Shown piece after piece: positions 24,401 to 28,391 of a stretch of DNA of 64,000 bases. How positions within the stretch are numbered: the first letter of the stretch is position 1; every line of letters begins with the position of its first letter. The notes beneath the pieces were generated by a model, which saw nothing but the letters and a program-made list of their open reading frames with translations, had not been told where the DNA came from and ran no database searches. A program made the position numbers and the translations under genes. Origin of the DNA: Azorinus chamasolen (lineage: Eukaryota > Mollusca > Bivalvia > Cardiida > Solecurtidae); the NCBI GenBank assembly GCA_963576725.1, contig OY755236.1, positions 63,896,636 through 63,960,635 of the forward strand, in the 5' to 3' direction.

Positions 24401-27400
24401 TTCAGAACCATCCTGACAGACACTTTGTATCATACTTAATTCATGGCCTACAAGCAGGTTTTGATATAATTTTTGGAGAAAACATTAAAATGGACCGTTC
24501 TTTTGAATGTAAAAATTTAAAATCTGCCAAAGATGACCCTGTAACAGTAGATGAACTTTTAAAAACTGAAGTGAATAAATGTTTCATTAAAGGTCCTTTC
24601 GATAGTTTGCCTTTTCCAAATTACAGAGTTAGTCCATTAGGGATAGCTACAGGGAAGTACTCGGGTAAAAAACGGTTAATCTTGGACTTATCGTCACCAC
24701 ATGAAAGGGATGGTATTGACAGTGTAAATGATTTAATGGACAAAGACAAATGCTCTCTAAAATATGTAAAAATTGATGATGCAATAAATAAGATCAAAGA
24801 GCTTGGCAAGAATACAATTCTTTGTAAAACTGACATCAGTGATGCTTTTAAACTCATTCCAGTTGCTCCAGAACTGTGGCATTTATTGTGTGTAAAATGG
24901 AGAAACAAATATTACTATTTCGTACGCTTACCATTTGGCAGCCGTAGTTCACCAAAGATTTTTGATCATCTATCACAGGCAATAGTGTGGATTGCCAAGA
25001 ACAATTATAACATTACACCCATCCTTGGGGTTTATGCGGCTGTTACACATCTGCATAATTTGGCATTTTTGTCAATGGTATATTTACCATTTACTTTCTC
25101 CCAAGCATGGGATAGAGTAGTCTGTTGCTTAGCATTGTTCTGGGATGCTTGTGCTGTGATCAAGGGACCGATGAAGTCACCAATCCTCTCCTAGGCAAGC
25201 ATTTCTTGCCCGAATAGGATGGCGGGATTCACACTTCTGTTAGAAATACTCTGCTCACAGGTGCTAGTGGACATGACTCACATAGGCAAGCATTACTTGC
25301 CCTCAGCCTTGCATTACAAGGTGCTAGTGATCATGTTTCATATAGGCAAGTTTACTTGCCCTCAGCCTGCTCACAACGGAGTGATTTCTTTCTTGCATTG
25401 GTCATAGCTCGAGTATCGTGGTTCAGTGCTGAGATTTTTTAAAAGCTACATTATATGATTGTAATATAATGCCAACATATACAGCTGCATGAGCCCTGAA
25501 GGCAAATAAATAATTAGTAGATAAAATTATAGAACTAAAACTGGTGTTCTTGTTGTGTTTTGGGTAAATAAAATATTGATTATGTCTATAATCAAAGTTT
25601 ATTTCCAAAAATACAACATCCTTATGCGCTAAACCCCTTATCTGAATGTTCTGTACATGTATATAGTAGCCTCTAACTCAAGTTCCCCATTGTGAACCTC
25701 ATATTATGAGTATAGTAGCTGTAATTGAAGTTTCCCATGGTGAACCTCATATAACTGTCACGTGATGAAAATCAACCAGTACGATCAGTTGTAACGAAAT
25801 CTCGGATGCTTCAGCAGCAGCTCTTTGTTTATCGTTTTTCAAAGCTATACCTCCACCTCCCCAACCACCAACCTTTTGCTATGGTACAAGACGTGCAAAA
25901 AAGGGTTCATGAGAATTGCTGTATACTTTATATATGACTAACCCATGGTTATGTTGCATTTTTGTCAATGGTATATTTACCATTTACTTTCTCCCAAGCA
26001 TGGGATAGAGTAGTCTGTTGCTTAGCATTGTTCTGGGATGCTTGTGCTGTGATCAAGGGACCGATGAAGTCACCAATCCTCTCCTAGGCAAGCATTTCTT
26101 GCCCGAATAGGATGGCGGGATTCACACTTCTGTTAGAAATACTCTGCTCACAGGTGCTAGTGGACATGACTCACATAGGCAAGCATTACTTGCCCTCAGC
26201 CTTGCATTACAAGGTGCTAGTGATCATGTTTCATATAGGCAAGTTTACTTGCCCTCAGCCTGCTCACAACGGAGTGATTTCTTTCTTGCATTGGTCATAG
26301 CTCGAGTATCGTGGTTCAGTGCTGAGATTTTTTTTAAAAGCTACATTATATGATTGTAATATAATGCCAACATATACAGCTGCATGAGCCCTGAAGGCAA
26401 ATAAATAATTAGTAGATAAAATTATAGAACTAAAACTGGTGTTCTTGTTGTGTTTTGGGTAAATAAATGCAAATATATGCATATAGTTTGTCCGCTGTTT
26501 TCAAAAAAAAAAATGCAAATATATGCATATAGTTTGTCCGCTGTTTTCTGGCAAAACTGTTTGACAGATATTAATGAAACTACATACACATGTTTAATGC
26601 ATCAAGACCTGAAGCTAAATCGATTCTGAGGATCATTTGATTTGTTGTTTTGGAGTTATGACCCTTGCAGTTAAAAAAATAATGCAAATCTATGCAAATA
26701 TTAGGATGGCCATTACTTTTTCATTTGAAATGATATTTACTTCAATTTTTTTATATGGTTAAACCTTAATGTGAATTTTCACATATATTGTGGGGGTTTT
26801 GATATGTCATTTTATTCTAAAGTTATGGTCCTTGAACTTTGTGTGTTCGTTGCTTTGTTTGTCGGTCAACTTTTAGTTTGTCTGTTGTTTTCTGGGAAAA
26901 CTATTAAAATGATATAAATGAAACGTAACACAAATGTTTTAAGCAACAAAATTTGAAGCTGAGTTTATTTTGAGGTTCATTCAGTTTGTCTTTACAGAGT
27001 TATGGCCAGTGCACTTTACAAAAATCTGCAAAAATGAGGATTAGCTGTAACTTTTTTATTTAATAAGATATTCACTTCATTTTTTTAAAAAAATAGTATC
27101 ACCTTAATATGGAAATCAAGATCTGAAGCACAGATTAGAAAATGTCAACACTTATAAGGCATGTTGAATCAGACAAAGTTTGCAAGTGGGCGTATTATGT
27201 ACCGTATGCGGTACTCTTGTTGGTATGCTTCTTCATCATGACAATGACGACAGACGAGCATTGGCACCCGCTTGCGGTGCTCTTGTATTGACACCTCTGT
27301 ACAAGTGGAATCAATTGCACATTGAATACTGTCTATTGTACGATATTGTAAATTTGAATGTTCAAGAAGAATCAAGACTTGTATTTGACTGAACTAATTT

Positions 27401-27695
27401 TATTCTTCTATTTTCTTTCATTAACAGACTACAAAAGTTCAAGATGACAATTGCCAACACAGTGATCAGTCAGGATAACTCAAGCTTACTGTCTATGGGA
27501 ACGGACCAATTACTGGATTTGTTTACCCTGGAGGACAAAAAGAAGGGCGAGAGTTCAGCACCCATGGACAGTCAGGCTGATGACAGGAAAGAGACAGTGA
27601 AGTCTATACTAGAAGGTCTTGGAGAGTTATGGGATGAAGACCAGTACCAGTCTGAATATGATATGCAAACCTTCATGAAATCCTTGGCTAAATAA
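269..27695 (+). CDS. BTAF1: BTAF1 / Mot1 (TBP-associated factor 172), C-terminal SNF2 ATPase part, 13 exons
   Basis: Partial gene; the 5' exons lie before the window. BTAF1 is a nuclear Swi2/Snf2 ATPase that removes TATA-binding protein from DNA and redistributes it among promoters. Thirteen exons join in phase (GT-AG throughout) to 580 codons and a TAA. SNF2 motifs seen in order: I DDMGLGKT, Ia [70 protein letters not shown]. The DEGH (not DEAH) box, the segment [11 protein letters not shown] and the tail [10 protein letters not shown]...[11 protein letters not shown] are diagnostic of BTAF1/Mot1 rather than other SNF2 proteins. The N-terminal HEAT repeats that grip TBP are not in the window. 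No frameshift or stop breaks any exon, so the gene looks intact and selected. Introns are expanded by transposons; the last (6.5 kb) carries a nested stack. Confidence 0.97.
436..835 (+). repeat. Degenerate tandem repeat, ~115-120 bp period
   Basis: Four decayed units share CAGTTAGAGATAGTGGAAAG, TGTGTACCAATG and GAGAGAGTTGATTATA. AG-rich, non-coding, in the intron right after the motif I exon. Confidence 0.6.
876..2010 (+). mobile_element. HLE family D, tandem core
   Basis: Starts ATGTCCCCCC...GGGAGACAT, then CTGTCTGTCTGTCTG, about five degenerate ~150-bp units (TGCAGCTAACTCCTCC, CTATATGTGAGGATGGTC, GACAGAAGTTATGGCCC), and ends with hairpin GTTTTT-CTCA-AAAAAC and AAACTCTAGTT. Lies in the first intron of the window. 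Later units are shortened. Confidence 0.65.
2144..2295 (+). CDS. BTAF1: BTAF1 exon 2 (motif Ia)
   Basis: Starts after TTTTTACCATCAG, the only nearby AG in the phase left by the preceding exon; donor GTAAGA. Encodes [15 protein letters not shown] (motif Ia) and [12 protein letters not shown] different AG at 2123-2124 would give the wrong phase. Confidence 0.93.
2317..2413. repeat. P-family palindromic repeat
   Basis: CATTCTCAAGCATCTGATTG / CAATCAGATACTTGAGAATG arms; ends in TTTATAA. A half copy sits at 55865-55900. Confidence 0.7.
2620..2863 (+). mobile_element. M1 MITE (TTAA), rearranged
   Basis: M1 consensus here: TTAACCCTTTACTCC end, ATTCATGTAAGAAATAATG, TTATAATGGCATATG, GAAACTGTAGAATCAG, centre palindrome GCAAACAGAGCAGACC...GGTCTACTCTGTTTGC, GGAGTAAAGGGTTAA end. 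In this copy the centre is cut to GATCTGATCTGGG and both outer parts read TATTCATG. Confidence 0.7.
2933..3010 (+). CDS. BTAF1: BTAF1 exon 3
   Basis: 78 nt in phase; acceptor TTGATCTTCAG, donor GTAGGT. Encodes [19 protein letters not shown], near-identical to known BTAF1 proteins. Confidence 0.96.
3347..3500. mobile_element. M1 MITE, short deleted copy
   Basis: TTAACCTCATACAG...ATGAGGGAAAGGGTTAA, with only the centre palindrome and one inner stretch (ATGGAATTATTTAGATC). Confidence 0.7.
3752..3815 (+). CDS. BTAF1: BTAF1 exon 4 (motif II, DEGH)
   Basis: Acceptor TTGTACATTCAG, donor GTAACT. Encodes [22 protein letters not shown] is the Walker B box in the BTAF1/Mot1 branch. Confidence 0.96.
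3960..5176 (+). mobile_element. HLE-like tandem-core element E
   Basis: Five or six ~140-bp units at 3985-4760 with CTTCAAACTTCATATACAG, CACAAGGTCCATAACTC and TTGGAGTTATTGCCC, then a diverged tail. Possible 3' end: hairpin ATCAC-CTATA-GTGAT followed by AGTTCTAGTT. The 5' end is not clear. Open frames here (e.g. 4160-4558) come from the repeats and are not genes. Confidence 0.5.
5407..6492 (-). mobile_element. M1 MITE split by HLE family F
   Basis: Left part 5407-5582 (TTAACCCTTTCC to TGTTCCAT), right part 6424-6492 (TATAATTCTATCC to GGGAAAGGGTTAA). Together they make one M1. Confidence 0.72.
5583..6423 (+). mobile_element. HLE family F (GCTCACC ends), core type 1
   Basis: 5' TTTTAGCTCACC...GGTGAGCTTTTGTGATC hairpin; four ~160-185 bp core units with CTCAGCTTTCATATTTG, ATATAAATTATGCCCC and GTGAAAACTTTGAAAATC; 3' hairpin GGGCCATCATGGTCC then TCTTG. 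Both flanks are parts of one M1 MITE, so the insertion point is exact: CCAT/TATAA. Confidence 0.75.
6565..6772 (+). CDS. BTAF1: BTAF1 exon 5 (motif III)
   Basis: Acceptor ACATTACAG, donor GTACTA. Encodes [20 protein letters not shown] followed by the [12 protein letters not shown] segment; ends in phase 1. The preceding intron ends in an M1 MITE whose right TTAA lies 73 nt before the exon. Confidence 0.96.
6798..7014 (+). mobile_element. M2 MITE (TTAA, palindromic)
   Basis: TTAACCCAATCCCTC...GGAATGGGTTAT. The centre palindrome ATTTGCTGCTATGGAGCAAAT is imperfect, with a poly-A run after the right arm. Confidence 0.8.
7133..7211. repeat. Perfect 33-bp inverted repeat
   Basis: Arms 7133-7165 and 7179-7211 are exact complements (AACGTCCGACCAACAGTATT...), loop of 13 nt. 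Followed by CCCAACTCACTCACTCACTC. Possibly the end of a larger repeat. Confidence 0.85.
7246..7378. repeat. P-family palindromic repeat, diverged
   Basis: TATAAAACTTCTTAGTTTG...GAAGGTTTATAA with TCTGATTGGTCAGATG inside. Ends 30 nt before BTAF1 exon 6. Confidence 0.65.
7409..7539 (+). CDS. BTAF1: BTAF1 exon 6
   Basis: Acceptor GAATTTTCAG, donor GTAAAC. Encodes [20 protein letters not shown] then [17 protein letters not shown], the conserved SNF2 linker between the two RecA-like lobes. Confidence 0.96.
7581..7739 (-). mobile_element. M1 MITE, truncated
   Basis: Left half and centre only; ends at CATATGCCATTATAAAGAG, the usual TTATAATGG site, and then TTAA. Confidence 0.7.
7871..7981 (+). CDS. 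BTAF1: BTAF1 exon 7
   Basis: 37 codons, phase 0 both sides; acceptor CATTGCCTTGCAG, donor GTAAGT. Encodes [13 protein letters not shown] and a polar linker ending THVFQ. The linker is the least conserved stretch of the ATPase. Confidence 0.94.
8391..8627 (+). mobile_element. M1b MITE
   Basis: Subtype with CCCTGTTCTATGTTTATTCC and ATGGACAAAATAGTTG in the left half and ATATGAGGGAAAGGGTTAA at right. Centre GGCTCCTACAGGAGTC. Confidence 0.82.
8641..8883 (+). mobile_element. M1 MITE
   Basis: Only 13 bp after the preceding M1b. Right end eroded to GGGTGAAAGGATTAA; a pure poly-G tract (8897-8915 region) follows. Confidence 0.82.
9202..9435 (+). mobile_element. M2 MITE
   Basis: TTAA at both ends; centre palindrome TAGAGCATTTGCTTC...GCTCTATTTATCAC with a 5-nt AATTA expansion in one arm. 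Confidence 0.8.
9831..10718. mobile_element. TA-flanked DNA transposon remnant, CAGTCAAACCTGT TIRs
   Basis: 888 bp, ends CAGTCAAACCTGT / ACAGGTTTGACTG inside TA dinucleotides, as for Tc1/mariner-pogo-like elements. Internal subterminal repeats AACAATGTCGTT / CAATGTGTCGTT near the right end. No transposase. The flanks share AGTGAAATG(C/T)ATTCAAA on both sides, longer than a TA duplication. Confidence 0.7.
10867..11094 (+). mobile_element. M2 MITE with perfect 70-bp palindrome
   Basis: TTAACCCATTACC...GGGAAAGGGTTAA. Bases 10971-11040 are a perfect palindrome (35-nt arms, no spacer, centre CTCCTATAGGAG). In the BTAF1 intron before exon 8. Confidence 0.88.
11224..11372 (+). CDS. BTAF1: BTAF1 exon 8
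   Basis: Acceptor TTTTCAG, donor GTATGT. Encodes [20 protein letters not shown] and HAPKLTALR. Separated from exon 7 by a 3.2-kb intron with two M1, two M2 and a TA-flanked transposon. Confidence 0.96.
11411..11522. repeat. Inverted repeat, ~45-bp arms
   Basis: AAATATCACATCCTAT, GAGCGACAGCACGTATTG, TCAACCC mirrored on the right with three or four mismatches. About 40 nt after the donor of BTAF1 exon 8. Confidence 0.8.
12092..12324 (-). mobile_element. M1 MITE
   Basis: TTAACCCTTTCTCC...GGAGTAAAGGGTTAA, complete but for a small loss beside ACTAGATAAGATGACTCC. Confidence 0.85.
12325..12960. other. Intron sequence, nothing distinct
   Basis: 12508-12720 has a weak MITE-like segment (GTATAGACCCAGATGAGAGG ... 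AAGAGTTAAGC); the rest shows no repeat structure or coding signal. Confidence 0.5.
12966..14003. mobile_element. DNA transposon remnant with CAGGG TIRs, TAGAG flanks
   Basis: Left end CAGGGCTCAACATTAAC, right end inverted CAGGGTTCAACATTAAC: 17-bp TIRs with one mismatch. Both sides carry TAGAG (12961-12965, 14004-14008). 1038 bp, no transposase frame. An inner hairpin near 13925-13970 uses GGTCAGGGCTAGT and ACTAGCCCGACC. Superfamily unclear; 5-bp duplication is not the hAT length. Confidence 0.7.
14404..14634 (-). mobile_element. M2 MITE, reverse
   Basis: TTAACCCTTTCCTCC...GGAAAGGGTTAA; GAAACCATTGTGATAAATAG arm intact, one mismatch (TTATAACAAT) in the other. Confidence 0.82.
14925..15278. mobile_element. 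MITE fragment (TGCAAAAAGTGTAGACC family) and flank
   Basis: GTATACTGGCATTTGCAAAA and TACTGAATGGACTCTATC match 38580-38783; ACCACTCTTTAGAATCGTCTC onward also appears near 39770 and 55670. Otherwise unremarkable intron up to exon 9. Confidence 0.45.
15279..15422 (+). CDS. BTAF1: BTAF1 exon 9 (motif IV)
   Basis: Acceptor CTTTATATTACAG, donor GTAAGA. Encodes QLLQDCGIG, a variable polar stretch, then [20 protein letters not shown] (motif IV, start of lobe 2). Confidence 0.96.
15541..16560 (+). repeat. Tandem core array, ~160-bp units (HLE core without clear ends)
   Basis: Six units with TAAGTAGCATAAGGACATG, CTGCAAGTATC, TTGACCTTGGAACACCAG, AGTTATGGCCCTTTG and GTCTGTCTGGAGCC. Lies between BTAF1 exons 9 and 10. 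No terminal hairpin or CTCTTG seen. Confidence 0.6.
16650..16857 (-). mobile_element. M1 MITE, decayed ends
   Basis: Centre GCAAACTGAGTAGACCCAG and CGGCTCCTCTAGGAGCC are clear; TTAA ends are lost (right: GAGGTAAAAGGTGATTA). Confidence 0.7.
16860..17222. other. Intron sequence before BTAF1 exon 10
   Basis: No repeat, ORF or RNA gene seen. The following intron (17301-17667) holds a diverged fragment of HLE type with AAGGTGAGCTGTT twice. Confidence 0.5.
17223..17300 (+). CDS. BTAF1: BTAF1 exon 10
   Basis: 78 nt; acceptor TTATTTTTCCAG, donor GTATTG. Encodes [20 protein letters not shown], the lobe-2 'YLRLDGS' segment. Confidence 0.95.
17668..17908 (+). mobile_element. M1 MITE
   Basis: TTGAACCTTTCCCTG...GAGGGAAAAGGTTAA; the centre lost one arm (GACCCTGATCCTACAGGAGC). 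Confidence 0.8.
18051..18294 (+). mobile_element. M1 MITE
   Basis: CTAACCCTTTATCCC...GGAGTAAAGATTTAA; centre TGACTCTTCCATGAGTCG. Confidence 0.82.
18490..18648 (-). mobile_element. M1 MITE, truncated
   Basis: TTAAACCCTTTACC to GTGTTCATTTGATCA; the last third is replaced by the next M1b, which starts at the shared TTAA 18645-18648. Confidence 0.75.
18645..18894 (-). mobile_element. M1b MITE
   Basis: TTAACCCTTTCCC...ACAGGGAAAGGGTTAA, full length, with ATTTTGTCCATGGATATTC in the right half. Confidence 0.87.
18958..19159 (+). mobile_element. M2 MITE, one palindrome arm deleted
   Basis: TTAACTCTTTCCTCC...GGAAGGGGTTAA. After GAAACCATT it jumps to GGAGCAAATGC, so ~30 nt of the left arm are gone. 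Shares its right TTAA with the M1 that follows. Confidence 0.8.
19156..19407 (+). mobile_element. M1 MITE next to BTAF1 exon 11
   Basis: Left TTAA shared with an M2; right GGGAAAGGATTAA lies 27 nt before the exon at 19435. Confidence 0.85.
19435..19564 (+). CDS. BTAF1: BTAF1 exon 11 (motif V)
   Basis: Acceptor TTTGTCATTCAG, donor GTAATA. Encodes [32 protein letters not shown] and [10 protein letters not shown]. Only 27 nt separate the acceptor from an upstream M1 MITE (19156-19407), so the branch point may lie in transposon sequence. Confidence 0.97.
19643..19866 (+). mobile_element. M1 MITE, right end lost
   Basis: TATAACCCTTTACTTA, GACAGCTCCTACAGTAGTC centre, ends near GCAAAGGTGTAGAAAG. 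In the intron after exon 11. Confidence 0.75.
19937..20165 (-). mobile_element. M1 MITE
   Basis: TTAACTCTTTACTC...AAAGTAAAGGGTTAA, complete; centre CGGGTCCTGCAGAATC decayed. Confidence 0.85.
20223..20424. mobile_element. TA-flanked palindromic MITE
   Basis: CAGTAAAAGCTTG...TTTTTACTG within TA; 202 bp with a central palindrome around CTAGAAGCTTTCTGCATGAC. Related in design to the M3 copies at 30804, 38152 and 49809. Confidence 0.65.
20534..20738 (+). mobile_element. M2 MITE, one palindrome arm deleted
   Basis: TTAACTCATTCCC...GGAATGGGTTAA. GAAACCTTTGTAGGAGCAAA shows the same kind of left-arm loss as 18958-19159, but at a different point. Confidence 0.8.
20837..20928 (+). CDS. BTAF1: BTAF1 exon 12 (motif VI)
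   Basis: Acceptor TTGTTTTCAG, donor GTGAGT. Encodes [19 protein letters not shown] and TLEEKIMG. The arginines of RAHRIGQ complete the ATPase site. Confidence 0.97.
21077..21385 (+). mobile_element. HLE family B, nested in family A
   Basis: Starts TTTTTGTGTCACCTGCC, has a GTCTGTCTGTCC run, one core unit with the box TGAGTTATTCCCCTTTG, and ends with hairpin GACACATGTGTTC plus ACACTCTTGA. About 310 bp. Confidence 0.65.
22435..22712 (+). repeat. Direct repeat A1 of the DIRS-type element
   Basis: 278 bp, identical by eye to 25572-25849 (offset 3137). Left terminus of the element; starts AATATTGATTATG after the interrupted HLE core. Confidence 0.9.
22984..24327 (+). CDS. Gag-like ORF of the DIRS-type element (SAP-like domain + zinc fingers)
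   Basis: 447 codons from ATG 22984; the open frame extends further upstream only to non-ATG codons. Residues ~53-88 ([20 protein letters not shown] region) resemble a SAP DNA-binding motif. The C-terminus has three cysteine motifs: CX2CX4HX4C at ~345-358, CX7CX4CX3H at ~396-413 and a second CX2CX4HX4C at ~415-428. This CCCH-plus-knuckle tail is usual in DIRS-like first ORFs and points to nucleic-acid binding and particle assembly. The ORF is intact and ends KKQTA-UGA. The RT frame follows in the same frame with no other stop. GC and codon use differ from the flanking AT-rich repeats. Confidence 0.8.
   Translation: MPRVPRKTAYTRASRSNDRQTPISVTSVDNSETETETRSANRSNVLDMSNPQNWTIAELKVKLGDLGINVPKGFNAAAIRQLYNENRNKNTDHVTTTRNPREEAAAVGGSDVVNNNNGGQNNPELLSTLRLMAQSCSALQQTVNTLLTRDKPTEETNPLQQIAADMGLNSASSRSAPVLTVTGDSSATHTSFLAGTDSTMSNIGVSSKEIGHIDLVSPDIRKKILKGDDINLCTLLVPAYEMQSQSDKRMLRNLNITEFVTAFSRYKRIMCSPDAYPWRQAEMDGYLTHIIEIYNIWPSKFYEYHKLFSSKCAIALKQNNILINWSRGDDDMLKRVVAGADVNKCELCKSTTHATIMCMQTSHAQTTDTVKPTPSRIQQKDRYDRHITYVDGQPICNNFNFNRCATPYCRRAHVCSQCMSSGHGKNKCPRQIVDKSIEHNKNKKQTA
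24328..25194 (+). pseudogene. Reverse transcriptase of the DIRS-type element, truncated before YxDD
   Basis: Open in the same frame as the gag-like ORF from the codon after UGA 24325-24327. An internal ATG stands at 24490, but conserved RT-leader residues ([20 protein letters not shown]) precede it, so translation is unlikely to begin there. Seen: [12 protein letters not shown], the catalytic-A-like block [27 protein letters not shown]. After INKN-like residues near 25015 the homology ends; the expected Y/L-x-DD box, thumb, RNase H and recombinase are missing, and the frame runs on into non-homologous sequence and B1. It cannot make an active polymerase. Confidence 0.82.
25063..25572 (+). repeat. 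Direct repeat B1 of the DIRS-type element
   Basis: 510 bp, matching B2 (25956-26467) with a two-T length difference near 25435. Contains three short hairpins GGCAAG...CTTGCC at 25194-25210, 25285-25301 and 25345-25360. The 62-codon frame at 25219-25407, repeated at 26112-26300, has no known homology and is probably chance. Confidence 0.9.
25572..25849 (+). repeat. Direct repeat A2 of the DIRS-type element
   Basis: Internal second copy of A1, abutting B1 at GGGTAAATAAAATATTG. In PAT-like elements this internal copy allows the circular intermediate to be rebuilt. Confidence 0.9.
25850..25955 (+). other. Spacer between A2 and B2
   Basis: 106 bp beginning CCTCCACCTCCCCAACC, found only once in the window. 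Canonical split repeats have A2 directly against B2, so this may be residual internal sequence or an extra module. Confidence 0.6.
25956..26467 (+). repeat. Direct repeat B2 of the DIRS-type element
   Basis: Right terminus, 512 bp. Ends TTTTGGGTAAATAAA, after which the interrupted HLE core (TGCAAATATATGC) resumes. Confidence 0.9.
27428..27695 (+). CDS. BTAF1: BTAF1 last exon with stop
   Basis: Acceptor TTTCATTAACAG; begins [20 protein letters not shown] and includes [11 protein letters not shown], an acidic/lysine linker and the end [20 protein letters not shown], then TAA. It follows the 6.5-kb intron with the nested transposons and still keeps frame. Confidence 0.97.
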
Positions 27696-27783
27696 ATGTG
27701 ATATAACAAACTCCATCCATATTTCTTGTGTACAGTTTATTTGTTGTACAGGAACATTTGGATAATCTGAAGACAGAGCTCCA

Positions 27784-27789
27784 AATAAA
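27784..27789 (+). promoter_or_regulatory. Candidate BTAF1 poly(A) signal AATAAA
   Basis: AATAAA 89 nt after the stop. A second AATAAA overlaps the stop codon itself (27691-27696) and is less likely to be used. The 3' UTR would then be about 110 nt; an M2 MITE starts at 27908. Confidence 0.55.
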
Positions 27790-27907
27790 ACTCCTATTGT
27801 TCTCTCTAAACATCTATTTCTCAGCCAGTTTTTGCCTTCCTTGTACTCTCTAGAATTACACCAGAGAGATGATTGTAATAAATACTAAACCTTTTATCTG
27901 TTCAGTA

Positions 27908-28136
27908 TTAACACATTCCCTCATAGGCTATTTTTAGAACCAACCACTTTGAATAAATCTACCGAAAAGGAGCATTAACTAAAGAAAAGGGAAATTTTAG
28001 AATTTTGTTGTTTGAAACAATTGTGATAAATAGAGCATTTGCTCCTCTAGGAGCAAATGCTCTATTTATCACAATTGTTTCAACAGGTGACTTTTGCAGA
28101 GGCGTCAAAAGGTGTCAATATGAGGGAATGGGTTAA
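27908..28136 (+). mobile_element. M2 MITE
   Basis: TTAACACATTCCCTC...GGGAATGGGTTAA; long palindrome centred on CTCCTCTAGGAG. Its right TTAA is also the left TTAA of an M1. Confidence 0.85.
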
Positions 28137-28391
28137 CCCTTTACTCCATGAATATTCATGCAATGAATGATGATTCATGTATCATGGTATGAACTAACTT
28201 AACATTTTATAATGTCCCTAATAACACAGGAATAAACATGACTGATTGTATAGAATCAGATCTTCATGTATATTATTCTACAAGCAAACAAAGCAGACCC
28301 AGATCAGACGGCTCCTACAGGAGTGCTCTGATCTGGGTCTACTCTGTTTATCAATGATGTAAATTGGTGTATCTATGGAGGAAAGGGTTAA
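28133..28391 (+). mobile_element. M1 MITE
   Basis: Full length between the TTAA shared with an M2 (left) and the TTAA shared with a further M1 (right); palindrome centre GGCTCCTACAGGAG. Confidence 0.88.

Larger units (their letters stand above)
22435..26467 (+). mobile_element. DIRS/PAT-type retrotransposon with split direct repeats, internally deleted
   Basis: Layout: A1 (22435-22712), gag-like ORF, RT ORF, B1 (25063-25572), A2 (25572-25849), a 106-bp spacer, B2 (25956-26467). A1 and A2 are identical by eye over 278 bp; B1 and B2 differ only by two extra T. This A1...B1-A2-B2 order is the split-direct-repeat form known from PAT/Ngaro-like DIRS-order elements, which integrate with a tyrosine recombinase and make no target duplication. 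The element interrupts the tandem core of an HLE; flanks are AAATAAAT-like on both sides. RNase H, methyltransferase and recombinase genes are absent, and RT stops before its YxDD box, so a large internal deletion occurred. The near-identical repeats point to a recent insertion, or to their renewal in the last replication cycle. Confidence 0.85.
21400..27221 (+). mobile_element. HLE family C with ~160-bp tandem core, split by the DIRS-type element
   Basis: 5' TTTTTATACGCCCACC and inner repeat AAAGGTGG, then CGTTCGTTCGTTCG; six or more core units of ~157-167 bp (21479-22434, continuing 26468-27000), each with TTTGTCCGCTGTTTTCTGGG, CACACAAATGTTTAATGC and the box GAGTTATGGCCCTT. 3' end AGTGGGCGTATTATG, hairpin GTACCGTATGCGGTAC and CTCTTGT. 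The DIRS-type insert splits a unit. Confidence 0.75.
20963..27286 (+). mobile_element. HLE family A, carries nested insertions
   Basis: 5' end TTAGCTCG...CGCGAGCTA hairpin followed by a CGTCGTCGT microsatellite (21000-21045); 3' end at 27252-27286 with AGACGAGCATTGGCACC, hairpin GCACCCG-CTTG-CGGTGC and CTCTTGT. The matching ends of the solitary copy at 28437-28703 confirm the borders. Its own sequence is only about 190 bp; the rest is two later HLEs. Confidence 0.7.

Noticed and set aside
25219..25407. 62-codon frame present in both B repeats
   Set aside because: Duplicated only because B1 and B2 are duplicates; no start context or homology.
22435..26467. LTR retrotransposon reading of the identical repeats
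   Set aside because: The repeats are in A1...B1-A2-B2 order, lack TG...CA ends and a primer site, and the RT block is of DIRS type.
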